A stretch of 64,000 bases of DNA from DATAJX01 sp036261915 (GCA_036261915.1 DATAJX010000006.1:305169-369168); one strand, 5' to 3'; counted from the stretch's first letter, positions 25,197-33,664 are shown. Numbers and translations are program-made. The notes: generated from the letters alone by a model not told the origin.

Positions 25197-26675
25197 TTAC
25201 GAGCCCCGTAATTGGCGGGTCAGAATATCAACGCTTTCCTTGAGCGAAGCATCGCGGTCCAGCAGGTTCTGGATGTTGTTCACACCATGGATGACCGTGG
25301 TGTGGTCGCGCCCGCCGAACGCCCGGCCGATATCCGGGTAGCTCTTGGTGGTCAGCTGCTTGCACAGGTACTGCGCCACCTGGCGGCCGCGCACCAGGTC
25401 CTTGGTGCGGCGCTGGCCCAGAATATCGGCCAAACGCAGGTTGAAGTGCGTGGCCACCAGCGTCTGAATATCATCCACGCTTACGCTCTTCACCTGCGTG
25501 CGTAGCAGGTCGCGCAACTGGTCGCGGGCAAACGGCACGGTAATGGCGTTGCCGGTCAGCTGGCTGAAGGCCACCAGGCGGTTCAGCGCGCCTTCCAGTT
25601 CGCGCACGTTGCTGGCAATGCTTTCGGCCAAAAACTGGGCCACGTCGGCGGGCAGGTCCAAACCGCGCTCGTCGGCCTTGCGGGTCAAAATGGCCAACCG
25701 GGTTTCCACCGCGGGCGGGTGCATCTCCACGGTCAGGCCGCTGCCTAAACGGCTCTTCAAACGGTCTTCCAACCCGGGCAGATCGTGCGGGCTGCGGTCG
25801 GCGGTCAGCACCACCTGCTTGCCCAAACTCACCAGCGTATTGAAGGTGTGGAAAAATTCTTCCTGCGTCGACTCCTTGCCGGCAATGAACTGAACGTCGT
25901 CGATCAGCAGCATATCCACGCTGCGGAAAATTTCCTTGAAGTCGCTCATGGTCTTGTCGCGCATGGCGCGCACGTACTTTTGCAAAAACTGTTCGGCGGT
26001 CACGTACAAAATGTTCTTGGCCGGGCTCTTGTCGCGCACGGCATGGCCCACGGCCTGCATCAGGTGGGTTTTGCCCAGGCCCACGCCACCGTGAATGAAG
26101 AACGGGTTGAACCCGCTCACCGGCTGCTGGCTGCCGGCAATGATGTCATCGGCCACGCGCTGGGCGGCGGCATAGGGGAACTGGCTGTTGCTGCCCATCA
26201 CAAAACTGGCAAAGGTGTACCGTGCGTCCAGCTGGGTCGATTCCAGCCACGCGGGCACGTTGCGCGCCACCTTGGGCAGTTCCTTTTCAACCGCGGCCAC
26301 CACCTGCACCACGGCGGGCTTGGGCGCCTCCTCGCCCGGGGCCACCACGCGCACGCGGGTGCCCGCACCCAGCACGGCGGCGGCCACGGCGGCCAGCACA
26401 TTGCCGTACTCGCGGCGCACCAGGTCGGCACTGAACACAGTGGGAATGAACAATGTCACTTCGTCCGAAGCCTGGCTGGCAAAGCGCACGTCGCGCAGCC
26501 AGGTGTCAAAGGCGTCGACACCAGCCTCGGCCTTCAACGCGGTCACAAACAGCGGCCACCACGTGGGCGCACCGTCGGCGGCGGGGGCGGGGGTCAGCAC
26601 AGCCTCGTCATTCAACAATGCGTAGGTGTCGGCCGTTGCCGTCAGGGCATCCGTCATCACCGTTGCATTGGTCAC
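25197..26675 (-). CDS. dnaA: Chromosomal replication initiator DnaA
   Basis: 492 aa. Domain I is followed by an Ala/Pro-rich linker, the AAA+ domain with Walker A GGVGLGKTH and Walker B LLIDDVQF, and domain IV with the DNA-binding signature GRAFGGRDHTTVIHG. DnaA-ATP binds DnaA boxes and opens oriC. The GTG start has GGAAGGAA upstream; an ATG six codons later is an alternative. It is first in the dnaA-dnaN-recF-gyrB series. Confidence 0.98.
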   Translation of the reverse strand: MTNATVMTDALTATADTYALLNDEAVLTPAPAADGAPTWWPLFVTALKAEAGVDAFDTWLRDVRFASQASDEVTLFIPTVFSADLVRREYGNVLAAVAAAVLGAGTRVRVVAPGEEAPKPAVVQVVAAVEKELPKVARNVPAWLESTQLDARYTFASFVMGSNSQFPYAAAQRVADDIIAGSQQPVSGFNPFFIHGGVGLGKTHLMQAVGHAVRDKSPAKNILYVTAEQFLQKYVRAMRDKTMSDFKEIFRSVDMLLIDDVQFIAGKESTQEEFFHTFNTLVSLGKQVVLTADRSPHDLPGLEDRLKSRLGSGLTVEMHPPAVETRLAILTRKADERGLDLPADVAQFLAESIASNVRELEGALNRLVAFSQLTGNAITVPFARDQLRDLLRTQVKSVSVDDIQTLVATHFNLRLADILGQRRTKDLVRGRQVAQYLCKQLTTKSYPDIGRAFGGRDHTTVIHGVNNIQNLLDRDASLKESVDILTRQLRGS

Positions 26676-26935
26676 TGGCGTTGGTTCCTTCCCAAAATTT
26701 TACTCGGCGATACCCGTTCTCCCGGCTAGGCATCCCCCAAAAAAGCTCCGAAACCTATCCCCCCTTTTTCCCCCCCACAAGCACTTTATCCACAGCTTTT
26801 TCTCCCCCATAAATTTCTCAAGCACTTACCAACTCCCCTTTATTTTTTCCCCTGTGTATTGACCTCTTACCCCTTTCCCCCCTTGCACCGCCCGCAGGGC
26901 TGGCCCGCGCGCGCACTTGCCTATATAAAAGCGGC
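26676..26935. promoter_or_regulatory. dnaA upstream region with one consensus DnaA box
   Basis: A 260-base region, pyrimidine-rich on the plus strand with long C and T runs, between dnaA and a divergent gene. It contains TTATCCACA at 26786-26794, a perfect DnaA box, and a near-match around TGTGTATTG at 26852. This suits dnaA autoregulation or a secondary DnaA site. I see no box cluster or A/T-rich melting stretch that would make it a convincing oriC. Confidence 0.6.
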
Positions 26936-28156
26936 ATGCCGGTCACCATCAGCCCCGCCAGCGCGCCCGCCACCAAGTTGCACGCCAACGCGTGCTGGGC
27001 CAACATGCCCACACTCAACCCGGCAGCGTTCCGCGAAGTCCTCGGCCACACCATCGGCAAGGTCTGGCTCGATTTCCGCACCACCACCCCGCGCACCGAC
27101 GTTCTGCTCACCGCCTGGCACCACGGCATCAACGGCTGGCTGTTCAGCCCGCGCACGTTGCCCGCGCTCGACCTGCCCGAACCCATCGACCGCAACACCA
27201 TCGTCATCGCCCTCGAAAGCGAAACGACCAACACCCCCACCCAACCGGTCGACATCTTTTTCTGGCGCAGCAACGTTCCAAACCTGAAAGCGCTCACCGC
27301 GCTCGAACATCTCGCGCACAACGGCACCATCACCACTTACGGCCTCAGCGCCGAAGCCCCACCCGCCCTGCACCAGTGGCTCGCCATGGCCGAAGACGCA
27401 TCGCAGGCCGTCCACGGCCGCCGCAAGCGCCCGGGCTTACGCGCGCTGCTGGCGCCGCTCAACGTCACCGAAACCGCGTGGCTGCACCAATCCACCAGCA
27501 TCAACCACGAAGAACCGGTCAGCCCGCTCGAGTTCGCCGCGCGCCTCGGCTGGGGCGTGGTGGCTACGCACGCCACCAGCCTGCGCCGGGCCGACGGCCT
27601 GCACATCCCGGTCACCAACCCCATAGCCCCCCCACCGGCAGCGCTGCAGGCGCTCGAAAATGCCGTCCACGCCGAACAGGCCCTCAACCAAGCCCTCGGC
27701 GGCTGGCCAACCACCAACACCCCAAGCGGCGGCCAACAGCTGTTCAGCCTGCTGGCGCACCTGGCGGCGGCCGAAGCCCCCTTCGCCAGCCCGGCCACCG
27801 GCCTTGCGTGGGCCACCACCCTGCTGCCCGACATCCTGCTCACCTGGGGCCAGCTGGCGGCCCGCCATGATAAAGGGCATCCCACCGCCCCCATCGCCCC
27901 TTATATAGAAGCCCTGCAACGGCTGGCCTTTCACGCGCAGGCGCTGGGGCAGGCGTCGGCGGCGGCGGCCACGCAGCGGCTGTTCGCGGCGGCGGGTGCA
28001 CCAAAAACAGCCGATTTCAGAGGTTTTTCCCTGCAACTGGCCACCAGCCTGCCGGGCGTGGCAGGGGCACTGGTCACGCCGCAAAACCTGCCGCTGCACC
28101 TGTCCGCCATGCAGCAGGCCGACCACCCCGACCCCGCCCCGTATTTTCCCGCTTGA
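26936..28156 (+). CDS. Divergent aldo/keto-reductase-like protein
   Basis: 406 aa. Three stretches follow the aldo/keto reductase barrel: DFRTTTPRTDVLLTAW near residue 45, VDIFFWRSN...LEHLAHNGTITTYGLSAE near 100-140 (family pattern for the dimer strand and GKIRxxGxS), and PVSPLEFAARLGWGVVATH near 200 (family LxxAxxxGxGVVA). The catalytic Asp-Tyr-Lys-His set is not clearly present, so it may be inactive. The coding strand is strongly C-rich. It lies between dnaA and rpsT, which are often direct neighbours in alphaproteobacteria. Confidence 0.6.
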   Translation: MPVTISPASAPATKLHANACWANMPTLNPAAFREVLGHTIGKVWLDFRTTTPRTDVLLTAWHHGINGWLFSPRTLPALDLPEPIDRNTIVIALESETTNTPTQPVDIFFWRSNVPNLKALTALEHLAHNGTITTYGLSAEAPPALHQWLAMAEDASQAVHGRRKRPGLRALLAPLNVTETAWLHQSTSINHEEPVSPLEFAARLGWGVVATHATSLRRADGLHIPVTNPIAPPPAALQALENAVHAEQALNQALGGWPTTNTPSGGQQLFSLLAHLAAAEAPFASPATGLAWATTLLPDILLTWGQLAARHDKGHPTAPIAPYIEALQRLAFHAQALGQASAAAATQRLFAAAGAPKTADFRGFSLQLATSLPGVAGALVTPQNLPLHLSAMQQADHPDPAPYFPA

Positions 28157-28210
28157 CAGCCACAGCCCCACCCCCTAAAAGCCCAGCGATATTAAGGAGT
28201 TTATACACCC

Positions 28211-28474
28211 ATGGCCAACACCGCCCAACAACGCAAACGCGTTCGCCAAGACGAAAAGCGCAATGCCAGCCTGGCTGCCCGCCGCTCGCGCATCCGCACG
28301 TTCCTCAAAAGCTTCGAAGAAGCCCTCACCTCGGGCAAAAAAGAGTCCATCGCCAGCAGCTTCAAGGCTGCCATGAGCGAACTGGCCAAGGGCGCGCAAA
28401 AAGGCGCCATCAGCAAGGGTGCCGCCAGCCGCAAGGTCAGCCGCCTGGCTGCCCGCATCGGCAAAAAGGCCTAG
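28211..28474 (+). CDS. rpsT: 30S ribosomal protein S20
   Basis: 87 aa, basic and alpha-helical, starting MANTAQQRKRVRQDEKRN as S20 does. It binds 16S rRNA in the 30S body. TAAGGAG lies upstream of the ATG. It is near dnaA, a common alphaproteobacterial neighbourhood, and is followed by a strong terminator. Confidence 0.97.
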   Translation: MANTAQQRKRVRQDEKRNASLAARRSRIRTFLKSFEEALTSGKKESIASSFKAAMSELAKGAQKGAISKGAASRKVSRLAARIGKKA

Positions 28475-28487
28475 TTGCCACCGCTTT

Positions 28488-28518
28488 AAAAAGGGCCTGC
28501 CCAAGCAGGCCCTTTTTT
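28488..28518 (+). terminator. rpsT terminator
   Basis: AAAAAGGGCCTGC-CCAA-GCAGGCCCTTTTTT: 9-bp GC stem and T run. Confidence 0.9.
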
Positions 28519-28554
28519 GTTGCTGCCACCAAAGGCTTATGCAACCTTTGCAGC

Positions 28555-28728
28555 ATGAAAACAAAAAACATCTTCCTGCTGGCCCTGCTCCTCGCGCCCC
28601 TCGGCGCCTGCACTGCAAGCGATATCAATTGCCCCATCTGCTACGAAGACGAATGGTCGCGCGAGCCGTTCCCCGGCCAGCCCAAGCAGCACATCCCCAC
28701 GCCGCACCCCGACAAGATCCCCGAATAA
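28555..28728 (+). CDS. Small lipoprotein (57 aa)
   Basis: Signal MKTKNIFLLALLLAPLGAC with the lipidated cysteine at position 19, then a 38-residue Pro-rich tail with a CPIC motif (INCPICYED). The CxxC could bind metal or be redox-active. There is no strong ribosome site. The next gene, 23 bases on, encodes a periplasmic thiol oxidoreductase, so a link is possible but unproven. Confidence 0.6.
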   Translation: MKTKNIFLLALLLAPLGACTASDINCPICYEDEWSREPFPGQPKQHIPTPHPDKIPE

Positions 28729-28751
28729 CAACCAAGCCTGAAAGTATTGAC

Positions 28752-29459
28752 ATGAAAAACCTGCTCATCACCACCGCCCTGCTGTCGGCCACCGCGTTCG
28801 GCGCGTTCGCCCAGGCCGCCCCGCTCACCAGGGCGCAGGTCGAAGATATCGTTAAGCAATACATCGCCTCGCACGGCGACGAGGTCCTCGCCGGCATCAA
28901 CGCCGCGCAGCAAAAAAAGCAGGCCGAGGCCATCGGCAAGATCATCCGGCCCTACACACCCACCAAGGGCCCGGCCACGGCACCCGTCACCATCATCGAG
29001 TTCGCCGATTTCGAATGCCCGTTCTGCTACAAGACCGAACCGACCATCGAACAGCTGCAAAAAACCTACGGCGACAAGATCCGCTGGGTCGCCAAGTACC
29101 TGCCGCTCGATTTCCACAAGCACGCCATGCCCGCCGCGCAGGCCGCGGCCGCCGCGCACCTGCAGGGCAAGTACTGGCCCTTTGCCCAGGCCATTTTCTC
29201 GCAGCAGGATAAACTGGGCGACAAGCTTTATACCGACACCGCCAAAAGCCTGAAGCTCGACATGAAGAAGTTCGACGCCGATCGCAACAGCGACGCCGTC
29301 AAAGCCAATATCGTGCAAGACCTGCAAGACGCCGAAAGCGTCGGCGCGCGCGGCACGCCCTACTTCCTCATCAACGGCAAGGCGCTGTCCGGCGCCCTGC
29401 CGCTCGAAGAGTTCACCAAGATCATCGACGCCGAGCTTAAGGGCTCGCCCAAAAAATAA
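28752..29459 (+). CDS. DsbA-family periplasmic thiol oxidoreductase
   Basis: 235 aa with a signal peptide (cleavage near AFAQA, residue 22), a short helical spacer and a thioredoxin-fold DsbA-like domain. The active site is C89-P-F-C92 in FADFECPFCYK, and the cis-proline is in RGTPYFLING. This is the Com1/DsbD-gamma-like subgroup common in alphaproteobacteria. It probably introduces or isomerises disulfides, with DsbB (start of the window) as a possible partner. The next gene is a second thioredoxin-fold protein. Confidence 0.9.
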   Translation: MKNLLITTALLSATAFGAFAQAAPLTRAQVEDIVKQYIASHGDEVLAGINAAQQKKQAEAIGKIIRPYTPTKGPATAPVTIIEFADFECPFCYKTEPTIEQLQKTYGDKIRWVAKYLPLDFHKHAMPAAQAAAAAHLQGKYWPFAQAIFSQQDKLGDKLYTDTAKSLKLDMKKFDADRNSDAVKANIVQDLQDAESVGARGTPYFLINGKALSGALPLEEFTKIIDAELKGSPKK

Positions 29460-29470
29460 GGCAGCAGGCC

Positions 29471-30205
29471 GTGCGCGCCGCCTTCGGTTCCGCATCGCTC
29501 CTGCCCTTCATGGTGGCGGGGGTGCTGGTGCTGCTGGCGCTCAACCTGGTGCACACCATGTGGGAGTGGTGGGGCAGCGACACCATGCAAACCTACAGCA
29601 CGCAAACTAGCGGCGGGCGCAACGCGCTGGGCGCCCCCCGGCAGGTCGATGCCCCCGCCTTCGGCCACAACCTGCAGTTCGGCAACGCGGGCGCCGCCGC
29701 CACGCTCACCATCTTCACCGACCCCGCCTGCGCCCCTTGCCGCGCCAAGGTGCAGCAGGCACTGGGGCAACTGTCATCGCGCATGCTCGGCAGCGGCGTG
29801 CGCATCGTCTACAAATTCTGGCCGCTCGATAAACAGAACCTCAGCGGCGGCCTGGTCACCGAAATAGCCCGGCGCGAAGGCCTCGCCACCCCGTTCATGA
29901 AGGCGCTCGAACAGCAACCGGCGGCACAGGGCGACGACCTGCTGGCCGTACTCGAAAGCGCGGGCCTGCCGCTCGCGCGCCAGCAGGACTGGCTCAAAAA
30001 CAAAACCTACGACCTCATCGAAAACGTCAGCCAGGATATCTCGCAGGGCCAAAACCTCGGCCTCGGCAGCGCCCCGCAGTTCATCCTGAACGGGTACCTG
30101 CTCGAAGACACCACCCTGCCGGTCAACCGCCTGGCGTCCTACATCACCCGCATCCAAACGGGCGATCCCATCGTCCAGCCGTCCGATTACTGGCTTAATC
30201 CTTAA
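29471..30205 (+). CDS. Membrane-anchored thioredoxin-fold protein
   Basis: 244 aa beginning with GTG. One N-terminal membrane span (residues 10-28) anchors a periplasmic thioredoxin-like domain with C87-A-P-C90 (TDPACAPCRAK) and a cis-proline in GSAPQFILNG. The family is like the DsbA/Com1 group, but the domain is more diverged. It starts 11 bases after the preceding DsbA-like gene, so the two probably form an operon and may act as a pair. Confidence 0.82.
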   Translation: MRAAFGSASLLPFMVAGVLVLLALNLVHTMWEWWGSDTMQTYSTQTSGGRNALGAPRQVDAPAFGHNLQFGNAGAAATLTIFTDPACAPCRAKVQQALGQLSSRMLGSGVRIVYKFWPLDKQNLSGGLVTEIARREGLATPFMKALEQQPAAQGDDLLAVLESAGLPLARQQDWLKNKTYDLIENVSQDISQGQNLGLGSAPQFILNGYLLEDTTLPVNRLASYITRIQTGDPIVQPSDYWLNP

Positions 30206-30227
30206 TATCCGCCGCAGGCGACTTTAG

Positions 30228-30295
30228 CCGCGTGAGCGGTTTTGCCGAACGGCAAACTTCATAAGGGGTAGGGCCGTGCGAAGCAAAAGGCCCGT
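30228..30295 (+). repeat. REP-like family 2, copy A
   Basis: Hairpin CCGC-GTGA-GCGG, then TTTGCC-GAAC-GGCAAA, one base, then TTCATAAGGGGTA, then a GGGCC...GGCCC pair. It fills the space between the thiol-protein operon and the Ada operon. Confidence 0.75.
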
Positions 30296-30297
30296 TC

Positions 30298-30510
30298 TTA
30301 GTGTGAACCCGGCATCGCCAGCCGGGCGTCATATTCATACACGCGCGAGCAATACGGGCACACCACAAAACTCGGCTTGCCTTCGGCGTCGTCCACCATG
30401 GTCAGGTACACGCGCGGGTGCTTGCTAAAATGCGGGCCATCGCACATCACGCGCAGGTCGCCGGTGGTCATGCGTTCGCCTTTGTGATCAGGCAGTATGG
30501 GTTCGGTCAT
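30298..30510 (-). CDS. CHCC zinc-finger protein, NDUFS6 type
   Basis: 70 aa with ligands C23, H31, C51 and C54 (VMCDGP ... KHPRVYL ... CPYC), the zf-CHCC pattern of mitochondrial complex I subunit NDUFS6 and its alphaproteobacterial homologs. Those accompany complex I or act as small zinc proteins. Its start overlaps the ogt stop (ATGA), so it is the last gene of an Ada-Ogt-zinc-finger operon, an odd place for it. Confidence 0.88.
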   Translation of the reverse strand: MTEPILPDHKGERMTTGDLRVMCDGPHFSKHPRVYLTMVDDAEGKPSFVVCPYCSRVYEYDARLAMPGSH

Positions 30511-31001
30511 GGCGCAACCTTAGCGCCCCCTTCATGCTTCAACAACCACTCTTTGCAGGCCAGCCCTCCGGCAAAACCGGTCAGCGTGCCATTGCTGCCT
30601 ATCACGCGGTGGCACGGCGCAATGATCGACACCGGGTTCCTGCCGTTGGCCGCCCCCACCGCGCGCATCGCCTTGGGGTTGCCCAGCCGCGCGGCCAGTT
30701 GGCCGTAACTGCGGGTTTCGCCAAACGGTATCTTCAGCAGTTCGCCCCACACGCTGCGCTGAAACGCCGTCCCCGCCATGTCCAGCGGCAACTCAAACAC
30801 CCGCCGCCGCCCGGCAAAATACTCACCCAGTTGCCGCTCCACTTCGCGCAGCACCGCATGGCCATCATCGCGCGTCATCGTGCCCAGCCGCACACGCTGG
30901 GGGTCATCGTTCTCCCACAGCACCGCCGCCAGCCCCTTGTCGCTGGCCACCAGTTTCAGTTCGCCCATCGGCGATTGCATCGTCTTGAAAACATAGCTCA
31001 T
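30507..31001 (-). CDS. ogt: Methylated-DNA--protein-cysteine methyltransferase
   Basis: 164 aa with the acceptor cysteine C130 in IAPCHRVIG and the preceding helix-turn-helix. It removes O6-alkyl groups from guanine by suicide transfer. The start overlaps the stop of the Ada-like gene by four bases (ATGA), so the methyl-phosphotriester sensor and the O6-methyltransferase are made together. Confidence 0.96.
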   Translation of the reverse strand: MSYVFKTMQSPMGELKLVASDKGLAAVLWENDDPQRVRLGTMTRDDGHAVLREVERQLGEYFAGRRRVFELPLDMAGTAFQRSVWGELLKIPFGETRSYGQLAARLGNPKAMRAVGAANGRNPVSIIAPCHRVIGSNGTLTGFAGGLACKEWLLKHEGGAKVAP

Positions 31002-31663
31002 CGTTTCTTCTCCCTTTTCGGTTTGGCATCCAGGTATGCGCGTATGCGCGGCCAGTCATACGGCGGCCCGAAGGGCAGCTTCTCCACCGCACCCACCTGC
31101 GCGGGCAACTCGCGCCGCAGCAACCGCGGGGGGCGCTTGTACAGTTTATGGAACACCGCATTGAACCGCCGCACACTGCCAAAACCGGCCGCCAGCGCAA
31201 TGTCGGCCATGCCCAGCCGCGTGTCGGTCAGCAACCGTTTGGCCAGCAGCACCCGACGCGTCTGCGCCACCGCCACCGGCGTGGCCCCCAGGTGCTGAAT
31301 GAACAACCGCCGCAACTGCCGCCCGCCCATGCCCAGCCGGGCGGCCAGCGCCTCAATGCCGGCCCCGTTCATGGCCCCGTCCTCAATCAATGCCAAAGCA
31401 CGGGCCACGCTGCTCTCGGTGCCATGCCACGCGGCATATGCGGGCGAAAGCTCCGGCCTGCAACGCAAACACGGGCGGTAACCCGCCGCCTGCGCGGCGG
31501 CGGCACTGGGCACAAATTCCACGTTCTTCAGCAGCGGCGGCACCGCCGGGCACACCGGGCGGCAGTAAATGCCCGTGGTCTTCACGGCGGTGAAAAACAC
31601 CCCGTCATAGCGCTTGTCGCGCTTGCGCACGGCGGTATAGCAGGTGGCACGGTCAAGGGTCAT
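30998..31663 (-). CDS. Ada-type methyl-phosphotriester sensor with AraC domain
   Basis: 221 aa. The N-terminal Ada zinc domain has C34, C38, C65 and C68 (GIYCRPVCPA ... RPCLRCRPE), followed by an AraC-type helix-turn-helix (about 85-180). The C terminus then begins the AlkA N-terminal pattern (LPFGPPYDWPRIRAYLDA) and stops at KREKKR. The usual Ada-AlkA fusion is about 480 aa, so the glycosylase part is missing. It is probably an alkylation-responsive activator of this operon. Homologs start at MTLD; a start 19 codons upstream is possible. Confidence 0.88.
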   Translation of the reverse strand: MTLDRATCYTAVRKRDKRYDGVFFTAVKTTGIYCRPVCPAVPPLLKNVEFVPSAAAAQAAGYRPCLRCRPELSPAYAAWHGTESSVARALALIEDGAMNGAGIEALAARLGMGGRQLRRLFIQHLGATPVAVAQTRRVLLAKRLLTDTRLGMADIALAAGFGSVRRFNAVFHKLYKRPPRLLRRELPAQVGAVEKLPFGPPYDWPRIRAYLDAKPKREKKR

Positions 31664-31752
31664 GGGCTTGTTATACGCCCAAACGGGTGTTCCGTCTGGC
31701 CATTTTCGGACATCAACCATGCTATGCTTTCAAGACTTCGGGTTTACCGTTC

Positions 31753-31860
31753 CTCAACAGGATGAGAAAATCATTTTTCTCGATGGCCGAGCAGCGCAAG
31801 TGCACACTTTGGTGCATGCGCAGCGCAGGACAAGAAAAAATGATTTTATCGCCTGATGAG
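31753..31860 (-). repeat. Structured palindromic element family 1, copy 4
   Basis: Outer arms CTCAACAGG / CCTGATGAG, inner AAAATCATTTTTCT / AGAAAAAATGATTTT, core CGATGGCCGAGCAGCGCAAG, hairpin GTGCAC/GTGCAT and GCGCAGCGCAGGACAAG. It begins 10 bases after the 3' end of tRNA-Arg. Confidence 0.92.
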
Positions 31861-31870
31861 GCAGGGAAAC

Positions 31871-31947
31871 TGGCGTACCCGAGACGATTCGAACGTCCGA
31901 CCCCTTCCTTCGGAGGGAAGTACTCTATCCAGCTGAGCTACGGGTAC
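31871..31947 (-). tRNA. tRNA-Arg (anticodon CCG)
   Basis: 77 bases with encoded CCA. Acceptor GTACCCG/CGGGTAC, D arm GCTCAGCTGGATAGAG, anticodon arm CTTCC-CTCCGAA-GGAAG (anticodon CCG, reads CGG) and T arm GACG-TTCGAAT-CGTC are all intact. Confidence 0.97.
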
Positions 31948-32068
31948 GTACCCAGTGAGGTAAGGCATTTTGGCCCGCCGAGCAAGGGCAGGCCTATAAA
32001 CTATTGACACCCCGGCCATTCCCGCTACTCTTGCGCGTCATTTTGAACAGGGGGGAGAACTCAACACA

Positions 32069-32533
32069 ATGGCCAAACTCGCCATCAAAAGCCTGAAGCC
32101 GCTCACCGATAAAGGCGTGCGCGAGCGCGGATATCCCGACGGTTACAAACCGGCCCTGAAAGAAGAATACATGAACACCAAGCAGCTGGCCTATTTCCGC
32201 GACCTGCTGCTCACCTGGCGCGACGAGTTGGAAAAAGGCAACCTCGAAACGGTGGCCGACCTGCGCGAGCACAGCAGCATCGAGGCCGACCTGGCCGACC
32301 AGGCCACCATCGAGTACGAGCAAACGCTCGAACTCAAAAGCCGCGACCGCGCCCGCAAGCTCATCTCCAAGATCGACGAAGCGCTGGATAGGATCCGCGA
32401 CGGCTCCTTCGGCTACTGCGAAGAAACCGGCGATCCCATCGGCATCGGCCGCCTGCTGGCCCGCCCCATCGCCACGCTCAGCATCGAAGCCAAGCGCCGT
32501 CAGGAGAAAAAAGAGGTCTCCTACGCGGGTTAG
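32069..32533 (+). CDS. dksA: RNA polymerase-binding transcription factor DksA
   Basis: 154 aa. A long coiled coil with the acidic tip (VADLREHSSIEADLADQAT) is followed by the zinc-finger region GYCEETGDPIGIGRLLARPIATLS. Only one of the four zinc cysteines is kept, as in the alphaproteobacterial cysteine-poor DksA. It works with ppGpp on stringent promoters. GGGGGAGAA precedes the ATG, and a strong terminator follows. Confidence 0.95.
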   Translation: MAKLAIKSLKPLTDKGVRERGYPDGYKPALKEEYMNTKQLAYFRDLLLTWRDELEKGNLETVADLREHSSIEADLADQATIEYEQTLELKSRDRARKLISKIDEALDRIRDGSFGYCEETGDPIGIGRLLARPIATLSIEAKRRQEKKEVSYAG

Positions 32534-32542
32534 CAGTTCACG

Positions 32543-32574
32543 CAAAAAAGCCGCCCCACCGGGGCGGCTTTTTT
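32543..32574 (+). terminator. dksA terminator
   Basis: AAAAAAGCCGCCCC-ACC-GGGGCGGCTTTTTT: perfect GC stem with A and T runs. Confidence 0.92.
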
Positions 32575-32591
32575 GTCGGCGGTCAAATGAT

Positions 32592-32954
32592 TCACGAGGC
32601 CAGCAACTGCTCGCGCGAAAGCACCAGGTTCCTCTTGTAAATATCCAGGGCATACGCATGGTCGAATGATTCACGCTCCCACGCCACACCGGGGATATCA
32701 CCCTTCAACGAAGGCGCCACGGTGCAATGCAGCCTGTAAACCTTCCACTGCGGGGCAGGCTTGCCGTCTTTCAGGGCGTTGGTCTTCACCAGCACCATGC
32801 ACTGGTCGAACAGGCTGTCCGCCCGCTCAAGCTCACCGCCCCAGCCCTTGTTTTTTTCAACAAGCCTGGCCAGGGGCAGCAACCAGTCGGGAGATACCCG
32901 CACGGTATTGTGTTCGCTCAGTTCTTTTTCAAACTGCCGTTCAAAAGCGCTCAA
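32592..32954 (-). CDS. Hypothetical protein (120 aa)
   Basis: A soluble 120-aa protein with a charged N terminus (MSAFERQFEKEL), no signal or membrane segment and two cysteines. AAGGAGATAT lies just before the ATG. No family is recognised. It converges with dksA and is divergent from a PH-domain membrane protein. Confidence 0.7.
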   Translation of the reverse strand: MSAFERQFEKELSEHNTVRVSPDWLLPLARLVEKNKGWGGELERADSLFDQCMVLVKTNALKDGKPAPQWKVYRLHCTVAPSLKGDIPGVAWERESFDHAYALDIYKRNLVLSREQLLAS

Positions 32955-33088
32955 GATATATCTCCTTCAAACAATCAAGGTCACACATTGTATACCATTT
33001 ATCCTGCCTTGTAAAATTCGCATATGGAAGGCCGCAAAACGGCCAGTTTCGTCTTTAAACGCCCGTCCCGGTTGCGTAGGCTGGGCTC

Positions 33089-33664
33089 ATGTTCTGGCAT
33101 ACGCGCAACGTCCCCAACATCCGCCGCATCCTCGCCGAAGGGGAGGAGATCACGTACATCGGCCACCGCCACCCGCTCTACGGCTGGGAGTGGGCGCTGG
33201 CAGCATTCGCCTGCGGGGCGGCGGTCATGGTGCACTGGTATTTCGTGGTGCCAGCCGTGCTGTGCTTCGCCATCTACCTGCTGCCGTTCTATCTGTTCGA
33301 GGCCGCCGTCACCACCCACCGCTTCATCGTGCGCAAGGGTCGCTTCCACGTGGCCACCGAAGAGATCCTGCCCATCCACCTCGACCACTGGGACATCGGC
33401 CAGAACATCCTGCTGCACATGCTCGGCGGCGGGCACGTCACGCTGTTTTTGCGCTACGGCATGGCCAGCCGCACCACGCATCTCAAATGGATGTGCCACC
33501 CGCTCGACCTCGTCGGCGCCATCGAAAAACTCAGCCCCGACATGGCCCCCAAAGAGACCAAGGGCGAGCCCCCAAAACCATCCAAGCTGCCCGCCACGGT
33601 CGAAAACCAGGCGCACGCCGATAAACCGGTCAAACCGGCGCCGCCCGCCAACAAAGCCGCCTGA
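33089..33664 (+). CDS. Bacterial PH-domain membrane protein
   Basis: 191 aa. Two close membrane spans (about residues 34-72) are followed by a bPH_2-type domain (TTHRFIVRKGRFHVATEEILPIHLD), and the C terminus is a Pro/Lys-rich tail. This is the small YdbS/DUF304-like class, function unknown. It has its own strong terminator. Confidence 0.75.
   Translation: MFWHTRNVPNIRRILAEGEEITYIGHRHPLYGWEWALAAFACGAAVMVHWYFVVPAVLCFAIYLLPFYLFEAAVTTHRFIVRKGRFHVATEEILPIHLDHWDIGQNILLHMLGGGHVTLFLRYGMASRTTHLKWMCHPLDLVGAIEKLSPDMAPKETKGEPPKPSKLPATVENQAHADKPVKPAPPANKAA

Noticed and set aside
26676..26935. dnaA upstream region as the main oriC
   Set aside because: Only one good DnaA box, no A/T-rich melting stretch, and codon bias does not change sides here.
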